Notes under the pieces: model-generated
Databases searched by the model: none
Seen by the model: only the letters and a program-made list of their open reading frames with translations
Told to the model about the DNA's origin: nothing
Program-made: the position numbers and the translations under genes
Assembly (NCBI GenBank): GCA_938045585.1
Contig: CALIAU010000005.1
Location: 62,001-126,000, forward strand
DNA length: 64,000 bases
Direction of reading: 5' to 3'
Source of the DNA: an uncultured Saprospiraceae bacterium
GTDB lineage: Bacteria > Bacteroidota > Bacteroidia > Chitinophagales > Saprospiraceae
Shown: piece by piece, positions 9,358 to 17,831 of the stretch
Numbering within the stretch: the stretch's first letter is position 1
How the letters are laid out: each line of letters begins with the position of its first letter

Positions 9358-10719
9358 TTGGCTAAAATAAAATCTGTATTTTTTTGTAAGAATTGTGGGG
9401 CTGAATCAGCAAAATGGATAGGAAAGTGTCCATCCTGTGAAGAATGGAACAGCTATGTAGAAGAAAAAGTAGTCAAAACGAATGGAGCGAAACCTAGAAA
9501 GAAAAAGAAGGCCAATCCTGCCTATAATATCAATGAAATCGTCCCAGAACAAGCAATTAAAATTAGCTCAGGAGACAAGGAAATGGATCGTGTACTAGGA
9601 GGCGGTATAGTCAAGGGCTCTCTGATATTACTAGGGGGCGAACCAGGCATTGGGAAGTCCACCCTACTTCTGCAGTCTGCCATTCAAGTAAAAACTAAGG
9701 TACTCTATGTATCAGGTGAAGAAAGTATTCAGCAAATCAAACTGAGGTCGGAACGTATAGGCATTCATAACACAGAATGTTATCTATTATCAGAAACAGA
9801 TGTGCTGAAAATAGAAAGTCAGATAGATGAAACTCTTCCTGAGCTAATCATAGTGGATTCTATCCAAACTATGTTTTCACCAAATATTGATTCCACCTCA
9901 GGCAGTGTCAGCCAAATAAGAGAATGTACTGGTAGCTTTCTTCGCATTGCAAAAGAAAAAGCAATTCCTATTTTCATCATAGGACATATTACGAAAGAAG
10001 GAACTATAGCAGGACCAAAGTTACTAGAGCATATTGTCGATGTCGTCTTACAATTTGAAGGCGATCAACATTATACCTATAGAATTCTGCGAAGTATTAA
10101 AAACCGTTTTGGATCTACGGACGAACTAGGTATTTATGAAATGCATGCCAAAGGATTACGTGAGGTAGAAAACCCATCCGAACTTTTACTTTCACAAAGT
10201 TCAGAAGATCTCAGTGGCAGTGCAGTGGCTGCTACCGTAGAAGGTGCACGACCACTTTTAATAGAAACCCAAGCCCTAGTAAGTACAGCTGTCTATGGCA
10301 CACCACAACGATCCACGACTGGATTTGATGGCAGACGTTTAAGTATGCTTTTAGCAGTATTAGAAAAACGTTGTGGATTAGCTTTGGCAAACCAAGATGT
10401 ATTTTTAAATCTTGCAGGAGGGATTAAAATTGTAGATCCTGCTATTGATCTAGCTATCACTGCATCTATTCTTTCCTCCTATAATAACATTTCTATTAGT
10501 AGTCGCTTTGCCTTTGCTGGAGAAGTAGGTCTGTCAGGAGAAATTAGATCCGTAAACAGAATTGAAGCACGCATATATGAGTCGGACCGTCTGGGATTTG
10601 AAAAAATCTTTATCCCACATAACAACCTTAAAGGAGTAGAAAACCTGAAGGTCAATATTGAAGTGCTTCCAATGAAAAAAGTCTCAGACCTAATAGATGC
10701 CCTGTTTGCAGATACGTAA
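9358..10719 (+). CDS. radA: DNA repair protein RadA
   Basis: 453 residues from a TTG start. N-terminal zinc finger with Cys10, Cys13, Cys24, Cys27; Walker A GGEPGIGKST at about 93-102; RadA-specific KNRFG at about 248-252; C-terminal Lon-like domain (GFDGRRLSMLLAVLEKR, GEVGLSGEIRSV). RadA (Sms) is a RecA-like ATPase and helicase that extends branches during homologous recombination. The length matches the family. It stands alone, with a 235-base leader upstream and a terminator for the convergent hsp20 genes just after it. Confidence 0.97.
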   Translation: MAKIKSVFFCKNCGAESAKWIGKCPSCEEWNSYVEEKVVKTNGAKPRKKKKANPAYNINEIVPEQAIKISSGDKEMDRVLGGGIVKGSLILLGGEPGIGKSTLLLQSAIQVKTKVLYVSGEESIQQIKLRSERIGIHNTECYLLSETDVLKIESQIDETLPELIIVDSIQTMFSPNIDSTSGSVSQIRECTGSFLRIAKEKAIPIFIIGHITKEGTIAGPKLLEHIVDVVLQFEGDQHYTYRILRSIKNRFGSTDELGIYEMHAKGLREVENPSELLLSQSSEDLSGSAVAATVEGARPLLIETQALVSTAVYGTPQRSTTGFDGRRLSMLLAVLEKRCGLALANQDVFLNLAGGIKIVDPAIDLAITASILSSYNNISISSRFAFAGEVGLSGEIRSVNRIEARIYESDRLGFEKIFIPHNNLKGVENLKVNIEVLPMKKVSDLIDALFADT

Positions 10720-10722
10720 AAT

Positions 10723-10753
10723 AAAAAAAAGGCCACTGAAAAATCAGCAGCCT
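10723..10753 (-). terminator. Intrinsic terminator for hsp20 operon
   Basis: Arms AGGC-CA-CTGA (10730-10739) and TCAG-CA-GCCT (10744-10753) pair with a 2x2 internal loop and a 4-base loop. An A run at 10723-10730 becomes a U run for leftward transcripts, so it should stop transcription of the hsp20 genes. It lies between convergent radA and hsp20 and may act weakly in both directions. Confidence 0.6.
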
Positions 10754-10788
10754 CTGAGTATATATGTGTCTAGTTATGCTAAGCCATA

Positions 10789-11208
10789 TTACCCAATCTC
10801 AATGGTTTTAATCTGGTCTTCCATTGCCTTTTTTGTAATCTCAAGTTCTAATATCCCATGTTCGTATTTTGCTTGTACTGCATCTTGATCTACATGATCT
10901 GGAAGCTTAAAGCTGCGCTTAAAATTTCTGTATGAAAATTCTCTTCGCGTAAATTTTCCATCCATCTCCTCTTTTTCTTCTTCCTTTATCTCTGATGAAA
11001 TATGGATAGATCCTTTTTCAATCGCAATTTTAAAATCTGACTTTTCTAATCCCGGCGCTGCTAGCTCTATCTTATATACAGCATCTGTTTCAATGATATT
11101 CACAGAAGGTTGATTAAACGTAAAATCTGACCCTATAAAATCTGAAATACTTTTTCCAAATATTTCATCCATAAACGAGTCTATCGGTGATAAAAAATTT
11201 CTATTCAT
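10789..11208 (-). CDS. Hsp20/alpha-crystallin small heat shock protein (second copy)
   Basis: 139 residues. Alpha-crystallin domain about 35-130 with strands VNIIETDAVYKIELAAPGLEKSD, the conserved region SYRNFKRSFKLPDHVD, and the terminal GILELEITK. The C-terminal I-x-I type anchor appears as IKTIEIG. Small heat shock proteins hold unfolding proteins in oligomers, without ATP. It follows the first hsp20 gene by 33 bases and probably shares its transcript; the two proteins are similar throughout, consistent with tandem duplication. Confidence 0.93.
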   Translation of the reverse strand: MNRNFLSPIDSFMDEIFGKSISDFIGSDFTFNQPSVNIIETDAVYKIELAAPGLEKSDFKIAIEKGSIHISSEIKEEEKEEMDGKFTRREFSYRNFKRSFKLPDHVDQDAVQAKYEHGILELEITKKAMEDQIKTIEIG

Positions 11209-11241
11209 TGCTTAAAATTTGTAGTTATTTAAAAATATGTT

Positions 11242-11718
11242 CTAGTGAATTGTAATGGTCTTCGCAGGTTCCTCTTCTTTCTTCACCAATGTTACGGAAA
11301 GAATCCCATTCTTAAATTCGGCACTAATCGCATCCTGGTCTATCTTTTCAGACAGTCTAAACGACCGTCTAAAATCGCTGTAGTCAAACTCTCTTAACTT
11401 GTAGCCTGCCTCCTTGTTAGCTTCTTTATTTGCAGAAATTGTCAGTAGATCTTTTTCGATGGCAATCTTCACTTCTGATTTTGCAAAACCTGGAATCGCT
11501 AAATCAATCCTAATTGTCGCATCTTGTTCTATAATATTGCTTGCAGGACGTCTATAAGTTTTTGCTCCCTCCGCAAACACCTCCGCAAGAGGAGCATGCA
11601 AAATCTCATTTACAATATTTCCAAAATGCGGCATACGCACCTGACCACGTCTGTGCTTTCTATTATGAGGTCTTCTATTGTGCCTGCCTCTATCTTCTCT
11701 TGTGTTACATGTTTTCAT
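11242..11718 (-). CDS. Hsp20/alpha-crystallin small heat shock protein (first copy)
   Basis: 158 residues. An unusual Arg/His-rich basic N-terminus (about 1-29, RGRHNRRPHNRKHRRGQVR) precedes the alpha-crystallin domain (about 55-150; IRIDLAIPGFAKSEVKIAI, FDYSDFRRSFRLSEKIDQD, GILSVTLVKKEEE) and an ITIH tail that serves as the I-x-I-like anchor. An internal Met at about 29 (MPHFGNIVNEIL) is an alternative start that would drop the basic extension. First gene of a two-gene hsp20 operon; repeated TGTCW motifs lie about 105-160 bases upstream. Confidence 0.92.
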   Translation of the reverse strand: MKTCNTREDRGRHNRRPHNRKHRRGQVRMPHFGNIVNEILHAPLAEVFAEGAKTYRRPASNIIEQDATIRIDLAIPGFAKSEVKIAIEKDLLTISANKEANKEAGYKLREFDYSDFRRSFRLSEKIDQDAISAEFKNGILSVTLVKKEEEPAKTITIH

Positions 11719-11822
11719 GATTGTATAATTTTTATTTTAAGAAAAACGTACAATCTGAATGAATCAATAGCCATACCATGCCAGGATTTGTGCTATTTAG
11801 ACAGGGCAAACAACTTTTCACG

Positions 11823-11877
11823 TGTCATTTTGTCACTTTTTTGTATATATTACTGTCTTTTTGTCATGTTTTTGTCT
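11823..11877 (-). promoter_or_regulatory. Paired TGTCW repeats upstream of hsp20
   Basis: Five TGTC(A/T) pentamers occur at 11823, 11831, 11854, 11862 and 11873. Two near-identical 13-mers, TGTCATTTTGTCA (11823-11835) and TGTCTTTTTGTCA (11854-11866), lie 31 bases apart, three helical turns. They sit upstream of the hsp20 operon and read as TGACA repeats towards it. A regulator binding site is inferred; the factor is unknown. Confidence 0.4.
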
Positions 11878-11888
11878 CTATAGATTCC

Positions 11889-12045
11889 TTGGGCGTGTCC
11901 CATTTCTATCCTTTTCAGGCTAGAAATAGGTCGTAGTATTCCAGCCTGCCTGCGTGCGCAAGCAGGTAGGACTCCCTATTCAGTCGGTCCTGCGGACGAG
12001 CAATTTCATTGCTCTCTTCCATGTTACTCACGCGAGCTATAAAAA
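11889..12045. repeat. Palindromic intergenic repeat element, copy 1
   Basis: Starts near GGGCGTGTCC (11891), contains an imperfect 26-base palindrome (11945-11970; two mismatched positions relative to the perfect copy at 49172) and a 54-base module (11972-12025) with an internal 7-bp hairpin GAGCAAT/ATTGCTC. Compared in inverse orientation, the 54-base module is identical at 42 of 54 ungapped positions to 49199-49252. It is GC-richer than its surroundings. No protein is encoded. It looks like a dispersed REP-like or non-autonomous element. Confidence 0.65.
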
Positions 12046-12132
12046 TAAATCAGCCTGTAACAAGTCTAAATCATCTATTACTAAGAAGTGCTTACTATAT
12101 AGATACCTGCATTTGGTGCTCACTAATTCTAA

Positions 12133-12810
12133 TTAGGAATTCTTAGCTGCTCTGTACTCGGCTAAGGCTTTTTCATAATCCTTGATGGTGCCCTTCACCC
12201 CTATCCTATATAAATAACGAAAGAAAAAACCTGGTCCCTTTTTAGCACGTTCTTCATAGACTACCCGAGCTCTAGGATGATCTATAAAATCATACAAACC
12301 CGTTTTAAAAACCTGCTCATCTGCATAAAACTCCATGCAGTTTATATACTTAGGATTTTTGTATCCATAATGATCTGGAGCCACTAAGCGCATGGGCGCC
12401 CCATGTTCTATATTGAGAGGCAAGCCATCTAAACGATCAGCTAACAACACATTTTCATGTAATAAATCTTCGAGCGGCAAGCTGGTTTTATACCCGTCCT
12501 GAGACTTTAGTATAACATAACGCATTTCATTTTGTAACCTCGGCAAAACGAATTCTGTATAGAAATCTCTAAACCGATAACCACTCCAATTCAACCCTGT
12601 CTTACTCCAAGTCGTTACACAATGAAAGTCAGAAGTTTGATCTACTCTTTTTAAGGTGTTTAATTCATTAGAAATAATAAACTCCTCCAATTCTCCTCCT
12701 ATCCTAATCTCAATTTTTTCTACCTCTTTAGGAAATCGATTTGCATATTGTGGAAGTCCAAAACGGGGAAAGACCTCTGATTCTTTTTGTCCAGGTGGTA
12801 AGTTTTTCAT
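12133..12810 (-). CDS. Sulfite oxidase-like molybdopterin oxidoreductase
   Basis: 225 residues, without a signal peptide. It matches the SUOX/YuiH-like oxidoreductase molybdopterin-binding domain: DFHCVTTWSKTGLNWSG, with Cys64 as the expected molybdenum ligand, then DGYKTSLPLEDLL, the HGAPMRLVAPDHYGYKNPKY signature and the terminal helix. It is probably a cytosolic Mo-cofactor enzyme of unknown substrate; these short proteins lack the dimerisation domain and heme of true sulfite oxidase. No molybdenum cofactor synthesis gene is in the window. Same strand as the CPBP/mevalonate genes, separated from them by 114 bases. Confidence 0.85.
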   Translation of the reverse strand: MKNLPPGQKESEVFPRFGLPQYANRFPKEVEKIEIRIGGELEEFIISNELNTLKRVDQTSDFHCVTTWSKTGLNWSGYRFRDFYTEFVLPRLQNEMRYVILKSQDGYKTSLPLEDLLHENVLLADRLDGLPLNIEHGAPMRLVAPDHYGYKNPKYINCMEFYADEQVFKTGLYDFIDHPRARVVYEERAKKGPGFFFRYLYRIGVKGTIKDYEKALAEYRAAKNS

Positions 12811-12924
12811 AAGTGACCTGTTCTAATAATAAGACACAACAAACCGAATAAAGTTTTAGAATACGAACTGTAGATTCAAAAATCATGAGCTACATGATAA
12901 AGCTAAATACAGTGCAATAGATCC

Positions 12925-13626
12925 CTACATATCTGGGCCAAACAACATTGCCATAAAAGGAATAAAGTTATTCATCGCATGCATAAGAATTGCTGCCCAA
13001 AGACCATAGCGAAGACGTACAAAACCCAACATCAATCCCAATAAAAGTTGCGGCATTACCAGAAGAGGTGTCATATACCACATAGATGCGTCAATGCTAT
13101 AATTACTTACATGGGCAAAGCCAAAGAGTGCAGCAGTCAGATAAAACACATAGGGAAATACCTTTCTCAATTTTTCTTCTGACCAAGGAAAATCATTTGT
13201 AATTATGAGCAAACCGTACATAAAGAACATCAAGGCTCCCAGGACCATTGCTTGTTGGTCCAATAAAAACTTACTCGCTAACAGATAGACAATTGCAGAA
13301 ACAGCAGCTGCCAAAATAAACAATACACCTTTGCGATATTTTAAAGGGAAGCGGAACAATAATTCCTCTCCCAAGGGTGCTGCAACTACCCCTAAAAGAA
13401 AGAACTGCAAATCAGTAAACATGTCGCTGACTTCTTCTAACTTATTCGGTATATTTTCTAGGTCTAAAACCACATACATCAGTGGCGCCACTACGACTAT
13501 GACGAGCGTAAAAGTGCAAATGAATATGAGTAAAATTTCTTTTAACTGCTGTGAAATCGCTTCCTCGCTTCGAATATCAATTCTAGGGTTTTTTAAGAAT
13601 TGTAAGACATAATGAAACAGCTCCAT
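12925..13626 (-). CDS. CPBP family intramembrane metalloprotease
   Basis: 233 residues with about six membrane helices. The CPBP (Abi) motifs are present: GEELLFRFPL with Glu87-Glu88 and Arg92, FGFAHVSNY in the second motif and HAMNNF in the third. Related proteins cleave prenylated or other membrane substrates (Rce1-like fold). Its start ATG shares a base with the stop of the HMG-CoA reductase gene, so it is translationally coupled to isoprenoid biosynthesis genes. The substrate is unknown. Confidence 0.9.
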   Translation of the reverse strand: MELFHYVLQFLKNPRIDIRSEEAISQQLKEILLIFICTFTLVIVVVAPLMYVVLDLENIPNKLEEVSDMFTDLQFFLLGVVAAPLGEELLFRFPLKYRKGVLFILAAAVSAIVYLLASKFLLDQQAMVLGALMFFMYGLLIITNDFPWSEEKLRKVFPYVFYLTAALFGFAHVSNYSIDASMWYMTPLLVMPQLLLGLMLGFVRLRYGLWAAILMHAMNNFIPFMAMLFGPDM

Positions 13627-14963
13627 TAAGCAATAATTTGTTTACCTGATCTGAGCTTTTCTAAAAACTCTCTTACGGCTGAAAAACTGACTACTTTTTC
13701 TTTGAAGTATTCCACTGCGTTTGGAATTTCCTTTTCAGTAGCATTTAAACTTACTAGAATATTCTGTAAATGCATTTTCATATGCCCTTTCTGTATCCCT
13801 GTTGTAACTAAGGAACGGAGCGCAGCAAAATTTTGGGCTAATCCTGTTGCTGCTATTATTTCCATGAGTTCTTTCGAATTTGGATTTCCCAATAATTCAA
13901 GACTTCGTTTTGCCATAGGGTGAAGTGAGGTGAGTCCACCTACAGTTCCTACCGCCAAGGGTAGATCTAACCAAAAACTAAATATACCATCTTCTACCTT
14001 GCAATAGCTTAAACTTCTATAGCTCCCATTCCTCGACGCATAGGTATGACCACAGGCCTCAATCGCTCTGAAGTCATTACCTGTAGCAAGAACAACTGCA
14101 TCTACTCCGTTAAAAATTCCCTTATTATGTGTTGTTGCCCTATACGAATCTAAGTGCGCAATGGTCACGGCATCTTTGAATCGTTCAGCAAAAATTTCAG
14201 CTGTCATTTCACCTGGAAAACTGCCTAGCTCTGCTACAGGACACTCTACCTTTGCACGTACTATACAGTCTGGTGTGTAGTTTGATAAAATACACATGAT
14301 GACATTCAACTCTCCCTCTTTTAGTTCTGCTGTTTCTTCTACATAACTGATGAGAGATTTTGCAAACTGCTCCAAGCAAGAATTTATAAAGTTTGCACCC
14401 ATGGAATCACAGGTCTCAAAAGAACATTTTAACTGAAAGAGGTCTTTTTCTCTATCCGTTAGATCAATCAGCTCAATATCATTTATACCACCGCCCCGCT
14501 TTTCCATGTTGGCCGTTATCTGTTTGCATTCAGCAATCAGTTTCGTTTTAATCTTATCAAAATTGCCTTTAAATGCTTCCTTAGAGCCAGACCATTTAAA
14601 AGACACCTGACCTAATTTTGTGGTAGATAATATCTCTGTTTTAAAACCACCACGTGCCATCCAAAATTTTGCTGCACTAGAGGCTGCTGCAACGACCGAA
14701 CTCTCCTCAATAACCATAGGAACGCAGTAGGTCTTTCCATTAATTTCAAAATTTGGTGCGACTCCATATGGCATAGGAAAATTGCTGATAGTATTTTCAC
14801 TAAACCCATCAAGTATTTTTTGCTGATCTTCATTGCTGTGCCAGTAGCTCAGCATCTCTCGTGTTACATTTTCAGGGTCCTTGAAAAAGTTTTCTACAAT
14901 CCACTTTATCTTTCCTCTTTTTGAGAGTTTAGAAAATCCTTTTATTTTTTTGTTATCCTCCAC
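13626..14963 (-). CDS. mvaA: Hydroxymethylglutaryl-CoA reductase, class II
   Basis: 445 residues, no membrane anchor, matching soluble class II enzymes. Recognisable segments: IEESSVVAAASSAAKFW, ATGNDFRAIEACGHTYASR (the catalytic Asp/Lys region), GTVGGLTSLHPMAKRSLELL, and ATGLAQNFAALRSLVTTGIQ followed by GHMKMHLQN containing the catalytic His. It reduces HMG-CoA to mevalonate with NAD(P)H, the committed step of the mevalonate route to isoprenoids. It is coupled to fni upstream and the CPBP gene downstream by one-base overlaps. Class II enzymes can also act degradatively, but the coupling with an isopentenyl diphosphate isomerase argues for biosynthesis. Confidence 0.96.
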   Translation of the reverse strand: MEDNKKIKGFSKLSKRGKIKWIVENFFKDPENVTREMLSYWHSNEDQQKILDGFSENTISNFPMPYGVAPNFEINGKTYCVPMVIEESSVVAAASSAAKFWMARGGFKTEILSTTKLGQVSFKWSGSKEAFKGNFDKIKTKLIAECKQITANMEKRGGGINDIELIDLTDREKDLFQLKCSFETCDSMGANFINSCLEQFAKSLISYVEETAELKEGELNVIMCILSNYTPDCIVRAKVECPVAELGSFPGEMTAEIFAERFKDAVTIAHLDSYRATTHNKGIFNGVDAVVLATGNDFRAIEACGHTYASRNGSYRSLSYCKVEDGIFSFWLDLPLAVGTVGGLTSLHPMAKRSLELLGNPNSKELMEIIAATGLAQNFAALRSLVTTGIQKGHMKMHLQNILVSLNATEKEIPNAVEYFKEKVVSFSAVREFLEKLRSGKQIIA

Positions 14964-15970
14964 TATGCTTTAATCTTTAAAAAGGCTGCTGCCATATGCA
15001 GACCTTCTACTTGAGACTGCACGTAGCTATGAAGGTCCTCATACGACCCCATAGCATGTTTCAAAAAACCAGAAGCTTGTCCATAAACAGTATTAAAATT
15101 AGACTTTTTAATGAAGTAATATCCATCTAAAAAATCTTTTATCCCGCCTGATACTATGATCGTATCACAAAGCACTTTTTGTTCTTCTTTAATTTCATTT
15201 ACCCAACAAAGCATTTCCTCAGCACCATGTCCTAAGTTGGCCACCTTTGCAAAACTCATTTTCTTTTCCTCAGACGCTCTTAATAATTCCAACTTCGAAA
15301 AATTAGTTCCCCCATTTGCAGCAAAATCAACAGCTACCAATGGAAGCTCCAAAAGTGCGCGCAATGACTCTTTACCCATACCCTGCCCCACTTCTTTGAC
15401 AATAAGTGGAAGGTCTAAATCGTCTAATATTTTTTTTATTAAATCAATAGGAGCGCTTGCATATCTATCTCCTTCTGGTTGCATCCATTCTTGCAATGGA
15501 TTGACGTGTATTATGAGCCCATTTGCCTCTAACTTTTTTACTAGCTCAGTCAACAATTGAATTTTACCTAGCTGGTATAATTCTTCTATCTGTGCTATCC
15601 CGATGTTTGCATACAGCGGTTGTTCACCTATATATTTACGCACTGCAAAATCGTCTAAACGTGTGTCTGACTCCAAGAGAGGTCTGCAAGATCCTAGACC
15701 CATCCCAAGACCAAACTCTTGACAGGCTTTGGCTAAGTTTATATTAATTGTAGCTGCCTTATCTGTGCCACCCGTCATACTAGAAACCCAGATTGGATGT
15801 TCCATGGACTGGCTAGCTAAATTACATTTAAGTGATGCTGATTTGGTATGCCCAGATAACAGAGGCTCATATATAAATCTACTGTCTAGGCTATCTATAT
15901 GTATAGCTGATTGAAAGGCAAGGTCAATATGATCTTTTTTCCGATCTTCCGAACTGTCGTCTTTTTTCAC
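14963..15970 (-). CDS. fni: Type 2 isopentenyl-diphosphate delta-isomerase
   Basis: 335 residues, a TIM-barrel FMN enzyme. Diagnostic parts: RKKDHI at 10-15, WVSSMTGGT (about 61-69), GLGMGLGSCRPLL, and VKEVGQGMGKES in the middle, with FAANGGTNFSKLE. It interconverts IPP and DMAPP using reduced FMN and NADPH. First gene of a three-gene overlapping unit (fni, HMG-CoA reductase, CPBP protease). The start ATG lies at 15970, 118 bases from the divergent tsaE start. Confidence 0.95.
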   Translation of the reverse strand: MKKDDSSEDRKKDHIDLAFQSAIHIDSLDSRFIYEPLLSGHTKSASLKCNLASQSMEHPIWVSSMTGGTDKAATININLAKACQEFGLGMGLGSCRPLLESDTRLDDFAVRKYIGEQPLYANIGIAQIEELYQLGKIQLLTELVKKLEANGLIIHVNPLQEWMQPEGDRYASAPIDLIKKILDDLDLPLIVKEVGQGMGKESLRALLELPLVAVDFAANGGTNFSKLELLRASEEKKMSFAKVANLGHGAEEMLCWVNEIKEEQKVLCDTIIVSGGIKDFLDGYYFIKKSNFNTVYGQASGFLKHAMGSYEDLHSYVQSQVEGLHMAAAFLKIKA

Positions 15971-16063
15971 TAGATCAAATTATCTAACATAATAGCTGTA
16001 AGATACCGCTTATTTCTATAATAATAAACGCCTTGCATAGAGGAATGTTTAAGACCTTATGTT

Positions 16064-16071
16064 TACTTTTG
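16064..16071 (+). promoter_or_regulatory. TAnnTTTG -7 promoter element for tsaE
   Basis: TACTTTTG matches the Bacteroidota sigma-A -7 consensus TAnnTTTG exactly. It lies 17 bases before the TTG start of tsaE. No clear -33 TTG at the usual 19-20 base spacing is visible, so it is supported only by the -7 element and position. Confidence 0.5.
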
Positions 16072-16088
16072 CGTGCTAAGAAATCACC

Positions 16089-16505
16089 TTGCAAGAATTT
16101 ACAGTACATAGCCTGAATGAATATGCGCCTCTTATTACTGCAATATTACAAGAAAAAGACAGGCGTATTATAGTCCTAAATGGTGAACTAGGAGCAGGAA
16201 AGACGAGCTTTACAAAGGAGTTTGTAAAGGCCTTAGGTACTACAGATACTGCTTCTTCCCCCACCTTTTCCCTAGTAAATACCTATCAAATTACCGATGG
16301 AACGATCTATCATTTTGATCTATATCGCATTAAAACATTAGAAGAATTGCTAGATCTAGGATTTGAGGAATATCTAGACCAGGGAAGATATATTTTAATT
16401 GAATGGCCTGAACTAGCAATCCCCCTGCTCCATCAGGACTATCTTAACTTAGAATTTCATATCTTGAAAGACACTAGTAGAAAAATCACTTTAAAACGTA
16501 TATGA
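16089..16505 (+). CDS. tsaE: tRNA threonylcarbamoyladenosine biosynthesis protein TsaE
   Basis: 138 residues from a TTG start. Walker A GELGAGKTS (32-40), then the TsaE block SSPTFSLVNTY and YHFDLYRI, and IEWPE near the end (about 115). TsaE is the ATPase that supports the TsaB/TsaD/TsaC pathway making t6A in tRNAs. Stop and next ATG overlap by 4 bases, so it is coupled with alanine dehydrogenase. Length fits the family. Confidence 0.95.
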   Translation: MQEFTVHSLNEYAPLITAILQEKDRRIIVLNGELGAGKTSFTKEFVKALGTTDTASSPTFSLVNTYQITDGTIYHFDLYRIKTLEELLDLGFEEYLDQGRYILIEWPELAIPLLHQDYLNLEFHILKDTSRKITLKRI

Positions 16506-17731
16506 GTAATCCTTCTAAAAAATATTCATTTTCGGACTTTTTTGCTGAGGGTCAATTTAAGACACAGACAGAAACGCTTGAGCAGAAAGGTAAAAAAGGT
16601 TCTATTTCCATTGGCATTCCTAAAGAACATACCCTAAGTGAGACACGTGTTGCACTTGTTCCTAATAATATACGTACCCTTATAGGCTATGGTCATGAAA
16701 TTAAGGTAGAAACCGGAGCAGGCATAAAATCCAATTTTACAGACCATGATTTTTCAGAAGCAGGCGCAAAGATAGCTCACAGCCAAAAAGAAATATTTGA
16801 ATGTGATGTGGTTGTAAAAGTAACCCCACCAGACTTTGAAGAAATAGATTTGATGAAATCAAATCAAATATTGATTACACCACTCCATATCCCAACGATC
16901 ACCAAAGAAAAAATAGAAAAGCTTAAAGAGAAGCGCATTATCGCCATCGCCATGGAATATTTTCAATCCAAAGATGGCACCTTTCCTATCGTACGTATCA
17001 TGAGTGAAATTGCAGGCATGAGCGCAATGCTTACTGCCGCAGAATTACTTTCATATAGCGAGAAAGGAAGAGGAATTTTATTAGGTGGCGTCTCTGGAGT
17101 ACCTCCTGCAAAGGTGATAATTTTAGGTGCTGGAGTGGTAGGCGAATTTGCCACTAGAACAGCCCTAGGTCTCGGTGCTTCCGTACGTGTCTTCGATAGC
17201 GAAATATCAAAACTAATGCGCTTCCAATCTAATATAGGGAGACAGCTTCATACATCTTCGTTTAATCCCGTTTACCTCGGCTACCAACTTATGAGTGCAG
17301 ATGTAGTCATAGGTGCTATACATTCTAAAACAGGTAGCTCCCCCGTCCTTGTGACAGAAGACATGGTGGCAAAAATGAAACAGGGTTCTGTCATAATCGA
17401 CGTAAGTATTGATCAGGGCGGATGCATCGAAACATCTAGAATGACGACGCATGACAAACCAACCTACGTCAAACACGATGTGATTCATTATTGTGTTCCC
17501 AATATAGCATCAAAGGTACCTCGTACTGCTTCAGTAGCTATAAGTAATATACTCACTTCACTCCTAGTGCAAACTGGAGATGCAGCCTCAGTTGAAAGTC
17601 TTCTTTTTGATAACACAGGAATTCGAAATGGTGTGTATGTCTATAAGGGGGTCTGTACTAATGAATATTTGTGCAAAAAATTCGACATTAAGCATACTAG
17701 CCTTGACCTATTACTTACTTCTAATTTCTAG
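16502..17731 (+). CDS. ald: Alanine dehydrogenase
   Basis: 409 residues, slightly longer than typical (about 370) because of a 35-residue N-terminal extension (KKYSFSDFFAEGQFKTQTET) seen in Bacteroidota homologues. Recognised by GIPKEHTLSETRVALVPNN, the Rossmann motif ILGAGVVGEFATRTALGLGA and the segment VIIDVSIDQGGCIETS. It interconverts L-alanine and pyruvate with NAD(H). The family also includes NAD(P) transhydrogenase alpha subunits, but no membrane subunit follows. It overlaps tsaE by 4 bases. Confidence 0.9.
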   Translation: MSNPSKKYSFSDFFAEGQFKTQTETLEQKGKKGSISIGIPKEHTLSETRVALVPNNIRTLIGYGHEIKVETGAGIKSNFTDHDFSEAGAKIAHSQKEIFECDVVVKVTPPDFEEIDLMKSNQILITPLHIPTITKEKIEKLKEKRIIAIAMEYFQSKDGTFPIVRIMSEIAGMSAMLTAAELLSYSEKGRGILLGGVSGVPPAKVIILGAGVVGEFATRTALGLGASVRVFDSEISKLMRFQSNIGRQLHTSSFNPVYLGYQLMSADVVIGAIHSKTGSSPVLVTEDMVAKMKQGSVIIDVSIDQGGCIETSRMTTHDKPTYVKHDVIHYCVPNIASKVPRTASVAISNILTSLLVQTGDAASVESLLFDNTGIRNGVYVYKGVCTNEYLCKKFDIKHTSLDLLLTSNF

Positions 17732-17831
17732 TAGGTAGTAATCTATGCTGACATAATATAACTTATATACTCTTCCTACGTGCGTATTTTCAGGTTTTTA
17801 TACTATCTTATGAGTATTAAAACTAACAATT

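Larger units (their letters stand above)
11719..12132. other. Intergenic region: hsp20 upstream sequence and a repeat element copy
   Basis: 414 bases without a convincing gene. The left part (11719-11880) is the upstream region of the minus-strand hsp20 operon and holds repeated TGTCW motifs. From about 11890 the base composition becomes visibly more GC-rich and a palindromic repeat element follows (see separate entry), ending near 12060. The remainder up to the convergent oxidoreductase gene stop at 12133 shows nothing I can name. Confidence 0.6.

Noticed and set aside
11768-11783. Possible sigma-54 promoter upstream of hsp20 (TGGCATGGTATGGCTA on the minus strand)
   Set aside because: The spacing between the GG and GC elements is one base too short for the consensus and no enhancer protein site is visible.
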